A model generated the notes under the pieces. The model saw only the letters and a list, made by a program, of their open reading frames with translations. It ran no database searches and was not told the DNA's origin. From positions 1 to 27,707 of the forward strand of contig CAZWSC010000080.1 in assembly GCA_964636385.1 (NCBI GenBank): a DNA stretch of 27,707 nucleotides, written 5' to 3'. The DNA is from CAZWSC01 sp964636385 (GTDB lineage: Bacteria; Eisenbacteria; RBG-16-71-46; CAIMUX01). This document shows positions 7,965 to 15,755 of the stretch, piece by piece (position 1 is the first letter of the stretch; each line of letters opens with the position of its first letter). A program made the position numbers and the translations under genes.

Positions 7965-9177
7965 GACGGAGTGCCGCCACGGGCACCAGGCGGCTGGCGC
8001 GCCAGGAGGGGTAGATGCCGAAGAAGAGCCCTACCGAAGAGGCGAGGAGGAGTCCGACCATGACCGACCACAGCTCAACTCTGGCCGGCAGAGGCGTGAG
8101 GGTTCCCACGGCTATGGCCACGCCAATCCCGGCAAGCACACCGATGACGCCGCCCGCTGCGGCGAGGAGAACCGATTCGGCCAGGAACTGCAGCACGATA
8201 TCGCGGCGCTTTGCACCGACAGCCTTTCGGATCCCGATCTCCCTTGTTCTCTCGGTCACCGATACCAGCATGATGTTCATGATCACAATCCCTCCGACGA
8301 GCAGACTGAGCGAGACAACTCCCAGGAGCAGGCCATAGATCCCTGCCGTCAGGTTCTGGTAGAGGGAGTAGAGTTGCTCGTCGCTGAAGAGATCGAAGTC
8401 CGGTTCGGACCAGGGCTTGAGTCCGCGGTGAAGCTTGAGATGCAGCTCTACCTCCTCCCTCGCCTCGTCGATCAGGGCCGGATCATCGGGCCGCACGGTT
8501 ATGGTCAGGGAGCGGGAGCGGCCTCCATGGTGCTTCAGCAGGGTGGTGATCGGCACGAGGATCAGGTCGTCGCGGGTCTCGGCGATCGTCCCGCCGCGCT
8601 CCTCCAGAACCCCGATCACGGTGTGCCGGTGGCCGCCAACACGCATGTCCATTCCTACTGCGCCACCGGCGGGGAAAAGCCTGTCCGCAATCCTGTGGCC
8701 GATCACCGCGGCGGGAACCCGGCCCTGCACGTCGGCGGCGCCAAGGTGCCTGCCTGCGGAGAGCTCGAAGGTCCCCACTGCAGGATAGCCCGGCCCCACG
8801 CCACGTACCGGAGCGCCGTCCGCCGACTCCCTGCCACGCTTCACGGAGAGGTTCAGCTCCAGGCTGGGCACCACGACTGCCGGCACGGCCAGGCGCTCCT
8901 CCAATGCCCTGGCGTCATCGAGCGTCAGATCGGGGCGCTTCAGAGCTTCCAGGAACTGGTCATAGTTCATGATCATCCCGAACTTCGTGACCGTGAAGGA
9001 CCCGGAGCCGGTGGCCAGGATCTCGCTGGAAACGTAGTCGTTCAGCCCCTGGATGACCGACACCAGCCCCACGACAGCCAGCACAGCCACCACGTTCCCG
9101 AGGACGGTAAGGAAGGATCGGAGGCGGTTGGACCATAGAGTGTCCAGGGCCAGCCTTAGGGCCTCCCGGAAATCCAT
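7954..9177 (-). CDS. MacB/FtsX-type ABC transporter permease (first of two)
   Basis: A second permease of the same family, 407 residues, clearly diverged from its neighbour. The N-terminal helix is around residues 21-43 (LRSFLTVLGNVVAVLAVVGL). The large periplasmic domain contains GVGPGYPAVGTFELSAGRHL, the usual MacB_PCD pattern. Three C-terminal helices follow, around 280-302, 331-355 and 368-390, and the loop VTERTREIGIRKAVGAKRRD is intact. It ends YPSWRASRLVPVAALRHE. The ATG at 9177 comes three bases after the ATPase stop, with GGAGG nine bases upstream. Two different permeases beside one ATPase suggest a heterodimeric membrane unit, or two transporters sharing the ATPase. Confidence 0.94.
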   Translation of the reverse strand: MDFREALRLALDTLWSNRLRSFLTVLGNVVAVLAVVGLVSVIQGLNDYVSSEILATGSGSFTVTKFGMIMNYDQFLEALKRPDLTLDDARALEERLAVPAVVVPSLELNLSVKRGRESADGAPVRGVGPGYPAVGTFELSAGRHLGAADVQGRVPAAVIGHRIADRLFPAGGAVGMDMRVGGHRHTVIGVLEERGGTIAETRDDLILVPITTLLKHHGGRSRSLTITVRPDDPALIDEAREEVELHLKLHRGLKPWSEPDFDLFSDEQLYSLYQNLTAGIYGLLLGVVSLSLLVGGIVIMNIMLVSVTERTREIGIRKAVGAKRRDIVLQFLAESVLLAAAGGVIGVLAGIGVAIAVGTLTPLPARVELWSVMVGLLLASSVGLFFGIYPSWRASRLVPVAALRHEN

Positions 9178-9180
9178 CCC

Positions 9181-9882
9181 TCAGCCCCTCCGCCGGTCCG
9201 ACTCAATCCGCCCGTCACGCAGTCGAACGATCCGGTCGGCGTGCCGGGCCACCTCCTCTTCGTGCGTGACCAGGATGACGGTGTTTCCGGCCTCGTGAAT
9301 CTCCCGGAAGGCATGCAGGATCTCCTCGCCGGTGGCTGTATCGAGGTTTCCGGTCGGCTCATCCGCAAGGATGAGACTTGGCCTGGTCACGAGGGCCCGT
9401 GCGATCGCCACCCTCTGCCTCTGCCCCCCGGAGAGCTGGTTCGGCTGGTGGTGCGCCCGGTCCGTAAGGCCCACGCTCTCGATCGCCTCTGCCACGCGCT
9501 TCTTCCGCTCCCGCGACGGAAGGCCGCTGTAGATGAGGGGAAGCTCGACATTCCCGCGGGCGGTGGCCCGGGGCAGAAGGTTGAAGGTCTGGAACACGAA
9601 CCCGATCTCCAGATTCCGAATGGCAGCCAGCTCGTCCTCGGAAAGGGAGTCCACGGCACGGCCGGCAAGCCTGTAGCGCCCGGCGTCCGGGGTGTCAAGG
9701 CAACCGACCAGGTTCATCAGGGTCGACTTTCCCGACCCGGACGGACCCATGATCGCCATATACTCGCCACGATGCACGGACAGGTCGACCTCCCTGAGGG
9801 CATGGACCCTTTCATGGCCGACCTCGTAGACCCTGGATATCCCATCCATCTCTATCAGGGGAATTCCCGCAGCCTTCGGCAT
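9181..9882 (-). CDS. ABC transporter ATP-binding protein, MacB/LolD class
   Basis: This cytoplasmic ATPase would power the MacB/FtsX permeases that follow. The product is 233 residues, the size of a stand-alone LolD/MacB nucleotide-binding domain. All motifs are intact: Walker A GPSGSGKS at 46-53, Q-loop Gln98 in VFQTFNLLP, signature LSGGQ at 150-154, Walker B LILADEP at 170-176 and H-loop His207 in LVTHEEEVA. TGNLDTATG after Walker B is typical of this class. Its ATG overlaps the adaptor stop by one base (TGATG), and the next gene follows after three bases. The substrate cannot be read from the sequence; lipoprotein, peptide, antibiotic or lipid export are all possible for this family. Confidence 0.95.
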   Translation of the reverse strand: MPKAAGIPLIEMDGISRVYEVGHERVHALREVDLSVHRGEYMAIMGPSGSGKSTLMNLVGCLDTPDAGRYRLAGRAVDSLSEDELAAIRNLEIGFVFQTFNLLPRATARGNVELPLIYSGLPSRERKKRVAEAIESVGLTDRAHHQPNQLSGGQRQRVAIARALVTRPSLILADEPTGNLDTATGEEILHAFREIHEAGNTVILVTHEEEVARHADRIVRLRDGRIESDRRRG

Positions 9883-11204
9883 CAGTCTTCCGCCCGATCC
9901 CCGCCGGCGCGGCCCAATGCCCCGCCATCCCGTACCCGCACCGGCGCTGCGTCCTTCAGCCTGCGGAGTTCGCGATAGGGCCCCGTGATGACCTTGTCGC
10001 CCGGTTCGATCCGGCCCTCCACCTCGATCATGGTGTCGCCCCGCAGACCGAGGGTCACGGGTACGAATACGGCCTCGCCTTCCCTGAAAAGAAAGAGCCC
10101 TTCCACCAGGTCGGCCTGTTCGGAAGCCGTCAGGGTATCATCCTCTGCGGCCGTGCGTTCCACATTGTGCCCTGAATCGCCCTTTTCACGCAGGCTCGCC
10201 CAGCCCTCCGTCACGCGCCTGGGATGGGCGGTAAGGGCCTGGATCGGAACTACGAGGGCGTCATCGCGCGCCCCTGTCAGGATGTCCACATCAGCGCTCA
10301 TGCCCGGCCTCAGGTGACGGGGCGGATCCAGTATACGTACGTGGACCTCGAAGCTGCGGACCTGCTGCTGTACCGCCTGGGAACCCCGGCGGCCGGACAT
10401 TCCAACGCTGGTGACCCTGCCCTCGAGGGTGGACGCCTCCATGGCATCCACCATGATCCTGGCGCTCTGACCGGATTCCACGGCGACTACGTCGGTTTCG
10501 TCGACCTCTGCCTCCACCTTCATGTTGTCCAGATCGGCCAGGGTGAGGATAACCGTCCCGGGATTGTTCATCGTCCCGGTGATGACGTTCTCACCTTCCT
10601 CGACATTCAGGGCAGTCACGATTCCGTCAATCGGGGCGCGGAACACGGTCTCCGCGAGGTCCTTTCCCGCTTCCGCCAGAACCGCTTCCCGCCGCCTGAG
10701 TTCCTCGCGCGCAACGGCGACCCTGGCCTCGTCGATGCGGGCGGAGGTCTGGGCGCCCTCCAGGGTCTCCTCCGAGACGAGACTGTCCCTGGAGAGTTCC
10801 TCCTGGCGCCTCAGGTGACGCCGGCTTCTGTCGCGCTGCGCTTCCGCCAGATCCAGGTCAGCCCTGGCGGCGTCCACAAGGGCCCGCGCGCCCTGCAGGG
10901 TGGAGCGATAGCGCTCGTCATCCAGCCGAAGAAGGAGGTCTCCCCTGCGCACCCGTGCGCCCTCCGCAACCGCCAGCTCCGAGATGCGCCCGGTTACGTT
11001 CGAGGATATCTGCAGACTGACAACAGGCATGACGGTGCCCGGGGCCCTGACCCAGGACTCGATCCGCTCCAGACGGACCGGCTCGGCCCTGACCTCAACG
11101 CCTTTCGCCCGGTGGCTCCGCGTGAGGCTGACAATGATGAAGACCGCCGTCAGTGCGACCAGCAAGATACCGATCCAGATTCGCCTGCGCGATACGCTAC
11201 CCAT
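9882..11204 (-). CDS. HlyD/MacA-family periplasmic adaptor subunit
   Basis: This adaptor bridges an inner-membrane transporter to a TolC-type channel. The product is 440 residues, somewhat longer than most MacA proteins. An N-terminal membrane anchor spans about residues 8-26 (RRIWIGILLVALTAVFIIVS). The first lipoyl half includes ISSNVTGRISELAVAEGARV. A long Ala/Arg/Glu-rich helical hairpin follows, then the second lipoyl half FRAPIDGIVTALNVEEGENV, a beta-barrel domain and a membrane-proximal domain containing LRPGMSADVDI. An acidic insert of about 40 residues (GDSGHNVERTAAEDDTLTAS region) interrupts the C-terminal domain. The ATG at 11204 is preferred to the adjacent GTG at 11207, which would abut the purine run. 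It follows the TolC-like gene after 27 bases. Confidence 0.94.
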   Translation of the reverse strand: MGSVSRRRIWIGILLVALTAVFIIVSLTRSHRAKGVEVRAEPVRLERIESWVRAPGTVMPVVSLQISSNVTGRISELAVAEGARVRRGDLLLRLDDERYRSTLQGARALVDAARADLDLAEAQRDRSRRHLRRQEELSRDSLVSEETLEGAQTSARIDEARVAVAREELRRREAVLAEAGKDLAETVFRAPIDGIVTALNVEEGENVITGTMNNPGTVILTLADLDNMKVEAEVDETDVVAVESGQSARIMVDAMEASTLEGRVTSVGMSGRRGSQAVQQQVRSFEVHVRILDPPRHLRPGMSADVDILTGARDDALVVPIQALTAHPRRVTEGWASLREKGDSGHNVERTAAEDDTLTASEQADLVEGLFLFREGEAVFVPVTLGLRGDTMIEVEGRIEPGDKVITGPYRELRRLKDAAPVRVRDGGALGRAGGDRAED

Positions 11205-11231
11205 CACCCTCCCTTCCCCCGGCGGCGTAGA

Positions 11232-12695
11232 TCAGCGGTCGGTATGACCCACTGCGTACTCCATGCCGGCCAGGGCGAGGTGCAGATTAACCTCGGCTTC
11301 CACCAGAGCTACACGGGCTCTCGTGAGCTCGACCAGGGCGTTGTTCCACTCCAGCAGCGTTCCACCCCCGGCCTCGTAGAGCGCCTTCTGAAGCCTCACG
11401 CTCTCCTCCGCCAGTCTGACCCCTTCCCTGGCCGAGCGGATCCCCTCGGACGCGTTCTTGATCTGGATCCCTGCCTCACGGACCTCGAGCGCCACGGACA
11501 GGCGCTTCTCTTCAAGGGCCTGCTCGCGCGCCCGGCGCCCTGCCGTTGCCCGCTGGATCGATCCCTTCGTGCTCAACCCGTCGAATATGTTGGCTCTAAG
11601 CCCAAGGCTGAAGCCCCAGGTCGCGTCCGTGTCCAGGTTCTGGAAGACATCCAGGAATCCCACGTCGTCGGGGCCGCTGACAGGACCGGTCAGCTGGCGC
11701 GAATAACTCAACCCGCCGGATATCGTGGGGTATCGGGACCACCTGGCGGACATCTCGCCCAGGCGGGCGCTCCTCAGATCCAGCGCTGCCTGATGGAAGT
11801 CGGCCCTGTTCCGGAGTGCAAGGCGCACGAACTCGCTCCCATCGTCCGGGTGTGCATCATCAGGCGGAGGCGGCGGATCTTCGACGTCAAGGGGCGAGTC
11901 GACCGGAATTGCCAGGAGAAGACACAGCCGGGCCCGCTCCATCTCAACGGAGTTGTCGGCCGCGATCCTGTCCCTCTCGGCCCCGGCAACCCTGACCTGT
12001 GCCTGAAGCACGTCGCTGCGGGCAACCGAGCCCAGGTCGAAAAGCGATTGCGCCCGCCTGAGCTGTTCCTGCGCGAGGTTGTAGCTCTCGTGTGCGACAC
12101 GGCTGAGTTCCTGCGCGCGTATGAGCGAGTAGTACTGTTGTGTCACCTGGTATGCAAGGCTCTCCCTGGCGCGCTCAAGCCCGAATCTGGCCGACTCCAG
12201 TCCGCTTCCGGCCTGTCGGAATGAGTGCCATGCCGCCGGGGAAACGAGTGTCTGGTTCAACGCCAGTGACAGGCTGTAGCGGTCGGTCACCCGGCGCCCC
12301 CCCGGAAGCTCAACGGGAAAACCTCCGATGTCCATGGTCGTTGCCGAGAACTCGCTGGTCGACTGACTGTACCCCCAGTTCCCACTTACCGACGGCAGCA
12401 GACTCGACCAGGAGCCCGTCCTCGAACCCTTCGCGCTCTCCATGGACTGATATGACTGGGCGAGGCCGAGATTGCGTTCGGACGCGATCCTGATCAGCGA
12501 GTCAAGATTGAGGGGCCGGCTGAGATCCACCTCCGGTCCGGAATCCTGAGCCAGCACGGTTGATGAAGATGCAACCAACAGCACCACCGCAACACCCAGA
12601 ACCGAGGCAAGCCCTGCAGAAAGGGCTGCAGCGCACATGCAGACGCGCCCCCCTGCGCCGATCACGCCAGCTGCAGATGTCGACCGGACGAACAT
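11232..12695 (-). CDS. TolC-family outer-membrane efflux protein
   Basis: This is an outer-membrane channel and the exit duct for the ABC efflux system encoded next. The product is 487 residues, normal for TolC/OEP. A signal peptide with a long hydrophobic core precedes a likely cleavage after VLA at about residue 49. Two OEP repeats follow: the first starts at LNLDSLIRIASERNLGLAQS and includes LPSVSGNWGYSQ. The second starts near FVRLALRNRADFHQAALDL and includes YPTISGGLSYS and SLGLRANIFDG. Both hold long coiled-coil helices. A proline run (DPPPPPDD) marks the junction between repeats. The ATG at 12695 has AAGGAGGG with the GGAGG core about six bases upstream. It is first in the five-gene operon. 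Confidence 0.94.
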   Translation of the reverse strand: MFVRSTSAAGVIGAGGRVCMCAAALSAGLASVLGVAVVLLVASSSTVLAQDSGPEVDLSRPLNLDSLIRIASERNLGLAQSYQSMESAKGSRTGSWSSLLPSVSGNWGYSQSTSEFSATTMDIGGFPVELPGGRRVTDRYSLSLALNQTLVSPAAWHSFRQAGSGLESARFGLERARESLAYQVTQQYYSLIRAQELSRVAHESYNLAQEQLRRAQSLFDLGSVARSDVLQAQVRVAGAERDRIAADNSVEMERARLCLLLAIPVDSPLDVEDPPPPPDDAHPDDGSEFVRLALRNRADFHQAALDLRSARLGEMSARWSRYPTISGGLSYSRQLTGPVSGPDDVGFLDVFQNLDTDATWGFSLGLRANIFDGLSTKGSIQRATAGRRAREQALEEKRLSVALEVREAGIQIKNASEGIRSAREGVRLAEESVRLQKALYEAGGGTLLEWNNALVELTRARVALVEAEVNLHLALAGMEYAVGHTDR

Positions 12696-13021
12696 GAAAC
12701 CCTCCTTGCAATTCCGGTACCCGGCGGGGAACGGATCCGACAGGCCGGGGACCTGAGCGGCATTCTAGAGCCTATAGCTTCCGTGCGCACCACTGAGAAA
12801 TCAGCCATGCCTGATCGGCTCAGGCCACGGCCGGCCGGTGTCTTTCCGGGTGATATGCGTGCGAATCAGCAGCGCCAATCCCCAACGACCCGGAGCACAG
12901 AAACCGTCTACGCCGGCACCGGGCGCACGGTTGCCTTCCGCCTTCAGCCGGAGCTGACAGAAAACGGAAGGGGCCTCCACAGAGAAGGCCCCGCTATCGA
13001 CTGTGCTGTCGCCCCCGGAGA
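12696..13021 (-). other. Intergenic region between tonB and the efflux operon
   Basis: A non-coding stretch of ~326 bases. Its right part holds the terminator-like hairpin after tonB. A six-pair dyad, GCCTGA/TCAGGC with a five-base loop (12809-12825), could be an operator. Minus-strand TAGAAT (12762-12767) could serve as a -10 for the efflux operon, but no acceptable -35 lies 16-18 bases away (GTGCGC at that position). Small open frames here show no recognisable protein features. Confidence 0.4.
12958..12992 (-). terminator. Probable intrinsic terminator after tonB
   Basis: Minus-strand GGGGCCT (12986-12992) pairs perfectly with AGGCCCC (12970-12976) across a nine-base loop, ~30 bases after the tonB stop. 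It is followed by TTCCGTTTTCTG, a moderately T-rich tract. It fits the end of the exbB-exbD-exbD-tonB transcript. Confidence 0.55.
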
Positions 13022-13669
13022 TCAGTTCAGCGTGAACCTGAAGGGGATTTCGATCTGGACCTGGACAGGAACGTCGCGCTGCCTTGCAGGGCGGAACAGC
13101 CAGCGCCTTGCCGCAGCCACGGCGGCATTCTGCAGCGACTCAATTGCGTCGCTGCGCGTCACGCGGGCATCGATCACCCGGCCGGTGGTATCGATCGTAA
13201 CAAGAACCATCACCGTTCCCTCCGCCTCCGCCTGGCGGGCCATCTCCGGATAGACGGCTGCCTCCATGTGCACCGGCTCCGGCGGCGTGTCGTATGCGAC
13301 GAACGCCTCCGCCTGAGCGGAGCCCATGGCCGACTGGCTGGGGATCACCGGAGGAGCAAACGGGTTGAAGTCGGTTGGAGCGATTGTGACATCGTCATCC
13401 GCGGTATCCGAGATCTCGGCCTCCTGGGGCAGTTCAGGGCGCTGGATCTCATCAGGAGGAGGCGGGATCACGACATCATCGGGAAGCTGGACCACCTCGA
13501 CCTGCCGCTCCCTCAACTGATAAGGCTGCGGGCTGTACGGCGGCGAGAAGACCGCAGCCACCACGTGAAAGATGGCGGCCAGAACAACACCGATCATGAA
13601 GACCCGGTTGTAGCTCCCCTTGAGCTTCCAGTGCTCCGACTTCTTCCAGGTTTCGAGCAATATCGCCAT
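13022..13669 (-). CDS. TonB-family energy transducer
   Basis: A TonB-like protein anchored in the inner membrane that transmits ExbB/ExbD proton-motive energy to outer-membrane receptors. The product is 215 residues. A cytoplasmic N-terminus of ~20 residues precedes a membrane helix at about 22-41 (VFMIGVVLAAIFHVVAAVF). A short Pro/Asp/Glu-rich periplasmic linker (60-135, with VVIPPPPDE) follows. The TonB C-terminal domain is at 132-213: YPEMARQAEAEGTVMVLVTI, then AAARRWLFRPARQRDVPVQV. The linker is much shorter and more acidic than in enterobacterial TonB, so receptor reach may differ. The ATG lies 13 bases after the upstream exbD stop, with GAGGAA nine bases before it. No TonB-dependent receptor gene is in the window, so the substrate is unknown. 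Confidence 0.9.
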   Translation of the reverse strand: MAILLETWKKSEHWKLKGSYNRVFMIGVVLAAIFHVVAAVFSPPYSPQPYQLRERQVEVVQLPDDVVIPPPPDEIQRPELPQEAEISDTADDDVTIAPTDFNPFAPPVIPSQSAMGSAQAEAFVAYDTPPEPVHMEAAVYPEMARQAEAEGTVMVLVTIDTTGRVIDARVTRSDAIESLQNAAVAAARRWLFRPARQRDVPVQVQIEIPFRFTLN

Positions 13670-13682
13670 GACAGAAGATTCC

Positions 13683-14093
13683 TCAGCTACCGCCGCGCAT
13701 GTCGACAGTGAACGACGTATTGAGTGCGTTCGCCTTCTTCAACTGCTCCATCACGTCGTTGGCGCGCAGATAAGGCACGTCCCTGTCGATCTTCAGGCCA
13801 ACGATGAGTGATGGGTTTTCCGACAGCTTCTGCGCGATGATCGGTTCGATGTCGGACATGTTCACGAGAAGGTCGTCGATCGTCATGTCACCGCGCCTGT
13901 CGGCCCAGATGTTCGCTATGTTCTGCCTGGGGACGCGAACACCCATCTCGGCGCGGGGAAGGTGAACGGCCAGCCCGTTCTCCATCTTGAAGATCGTCGT
14001 GGCCATGAAGAACACCAGCAGCAGGAAGGAGATGTCCGCCATCGAACTGGTCGGAACATCAGCACCCGCCCTGGCTGTCCGCTTGACTTTCAT
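13683..14093 (-). CDS. exbD: ExbD/TolR-family biopolymer transporter (second copy)
   Basis: An inner-membrane proton-channel partner of ExbB. The product is 136 residues, standard for ExbD. A short cytoplasmic N-terminus leads into one helix, SSMADISFLLLVFFMATTIF, with the essential membrane aspartate at residue 20. A periplasmic ExbD domain follows, containing NPSLIVGLKIDRDVPY and ending FTVDMRGGS. It lies 27 bases after the other exbD and 13 bases before tonB. It shares the fold with its neighbour but the periplasmic sequence has diverged clearly, so this is an old duplication. Confidence 0.92.
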   Translation of the reverse strand: MKVKRTARAGADVPTSSMADISFLLLVFFMATTIFKMENGLAVHLPRAEMGVRVPRQNIANIWADRRGDMTIDDLLVNMSDIEPIIAQKLSENPSLIVGLKIDRDVPYLRANDVMEQLKKANALNTSFTVDMRGGS

Positions 14094-14120
14094 GCTCTGG
14101 TCTCCCGTACAGACAGGGCA

Positions 14121-14525
14121 CTAGCCCCGGTTCATCCTGATGGAGATTCGCTCGGCCCGCGCCATCTTCACCTGGTCCAGGACCGAGATCATGACCTGGT
14201 ACGCCGCCTCCGGATGGGTTTCTATGGAGACCACAAGATCCGGGTTCTCCGCCAGGCGCGCCTCCACCATGTTGTGCAGTGTCGGCACCGCCACCGACTC
14301 GCCGTCTATGAACACGGTTCCCGCGGCGTTGCTGGTGATCTGCAGAACGTTCTTCCGGCTCACCTGAACCCTCTGGGAGACGGCCCCCGGAAGGATCAGC
14401 GGAATCCCCATCTCCAGGTCGAAGATCGTCGTGGCGATGAAGAAAATGAGCAGAAGGAATGCGATGTCCGACAGCGAGGCCTGGGAGATCTCCGGTGCGG
14501 TTTTCATGCCTCCGCGGATCTTCAT
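14121..14525 (-). CDS. exbD: ExbD/TolR-family biopolymer transporter (first copy)
   Basis: The first of two tandem ExbD proteins, 134 residues. The membrane helix SLSDIAFLLLIFFIATTIF carries the conserved aspartate at residue 20. The periplasmic part contains NPDLVVSIETHPEAAYQVMI, the usual ExbD pattern before the final strand. The ATG at 14525 has GGAGGAG about six bases upstream and is preferred to the in-frame ATG at 14507. Both exbD copies keep the proton-path aspartate, so both are probably functional; they may form a heteromeric ExbD pair with one ExbB pentamer. Confidence 0.92.
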   Translation of the reverse strand: MKIRGGMKTAPEISQASLSDIAFLLLIFFIATTIFDLEMGIPLILPGAVSQRVQVSRKNVLQITSNAAGTVFIDGESVAVPTLHNMVEARLAENPDLVVSIETHPEAAYQVMISVLDQVKMARAERISIRMNRG

Positions 14526-14562
14526 TGACTGCTCCTCCCGTCAGCGACTGAAACCCGTCCGT

Positions 14563-15462
14563 CTACTTCTTGATCGCGCCGTTCTCCAGTTCGTTGATCA
14601 GGTCCATGGAGCTCTCCTCCATTTCCACGATGAACCGGTCGATGCGCGAGACATAGTAGTTGTATGCAACCTGCATCGGGATGGCAATGGCCAGCCCCGA
14701 CTGCGTGGTGATGAGCGCCTCGGATATGCCGGAGGCCACCAGCTTCGCGCTTACCTGATCCGCTGCAGCAATGGCCTCGAAGGCGCTGATCATCCCGGAC
14801 ACCGTACCGAGAAAGCCAAGGAGCGGCGCGACGTTCGCGACGGAGGCGATGACGATGAGACCCCGCTGCAGGAAGGAAACCTCGATGCCTCCCGCGGCCT
14901 CGATCGCCTTCTCAACGGCCTCCGGACCCTGGTCGGCCTTCGTAAGACCCGAGTGGATGATCGCAGCTATCGGACCTCGCGTGCTCTGGCAGGTCTGGAT
15001 GGCCGAGGCGATACCGTTGTCCCGGAGATCCTGGACTATGTGCCCGATGAACTTCCGTGTGTCGGTGCTGGCACGGCGCAGCGTAATCGCGCGTTCGATG
15101 ATGGCGGCCAGACCCACAATGCTCGCCAGAAGCAGCGGCCACATGAACCTGCCGCCCTTCTGGAAGTAGTCCACGAAACCGGAGGAAGGCTGGTGCGCCT
15201 CCTGGGCGGCCGGATCCGGCTCGTCAAGAGCAGGCCTCGACGGCTCCGCAGGGGCCGCTGCCTCGGGCTCCATATCTCCGGGAGTTCCCGGAACCTGGGC
15301 GTCGTCCGCGATTCCCTCCATCCCCTCAGCGGTCTCGGCGGCCGATCCCGCTTGAATATCCACCTCGCCAGCATCCTGGGCAATGGCCACGCCCGCGCAC
15401 ACCATAACTGCGGCGACGAACAGAACACATCCCCAGTGAAGAAGACCGCTACCACGCATCAT
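14563..15462 (-). CDS. exbB: ExbB/TolQ/MotA-family proton channel protein
   Basis: The inner-membrane stator of the TonB energising complex, 299 residues. A predicted signal peptide ends at AIA/Q near residue 28. About 65 residues of acidic, Pro/Ala/Glu-rich periplasmic linker follow. The MotA/TolQ/ExbB core has three helices, at about 105-125, 200-222 and 245-270. Conserved core segments are VAPLLGFLGTVSGMISAF and ISEALITTQSGLAIAIP. The signal peptide and acidic extension are absent from E. coli ExbB but occur in other bacterial ExbB proteins. The ATG at 15462 has AGGAGA about seven bases upstream; a second ATG follows immediately. It is first in the operon. Confidence 0.93.
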   Translation of the reverse strand: MMRGSGLLHWGCVLFVAAVMVCAGVAIAQDAGEVDIQAGSAAETAEGMEGIADDAQVPGTPGDMEPEAAAPAEPSRPALDEPDPAAQEAHQPSSGFVDYFQKGGRFMWPLLLASIVGLAAIIERAITLRRASTDTRKFIGHIVQDLRDNGIASAIQTCQSTRGPIAAIIHSGLTKADQGPEAVEKAIEAAGGIEVSFLQRGLIVIASVANVAPLLGFLGTVSGMISAFEAIAAADQVSAKLVASGISEALITTQSGLAIAIPMQVAYNYYVSRIDRFIVEMEESSMDLINELENGAIKK

Positions 15463-15755
15463 GGAATCCTCTCCTCAATTGAACTACCCGCTCCAACGCC
15501 CCAAGGGTCTCATGACAGAACCGTGTACGACACCCCAACCAGCCTTGAAGTATCCGGCACCGCACCCGCGAAAGGGCACAACCATACGGAGGATCCTACA
15601 GTTCGTCCGGAGTCGCAACAGTTTTGTCCGGTCTCGTTCCCTCATCCTGCCCGGAATCTCCTCAACCCGGGGTCAAGAAAGCGGTACGCGTGCCCGATAA
15701 CGGACTAGCGAAGCACCGGACAGGCCGATGAGCAAATCTGGCGGTATCTCACCCC
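15463..15755. other. Divergent intergenic region between exbB and the TPR/zinc-ribbon gene
   Basis: About 290 non-coding bases separate exbB (minus) from the plus-strand pair, so promoters for both directions are expected here. I find no convincing -35/-10 pair. The best plus-strand candidate is GATAAC near 15700, with no good -35. I see no terminator hairpin, RNA gene or conserved small protein. Confidence 0.4.

Noticed and set aside
10224..12224. 666-codon plus-strand open frame
   Set aside because: It lies antisense to the adaptor and TolC genes, both strongly supported by motifs and operon spacing. Its translation shows no domain.
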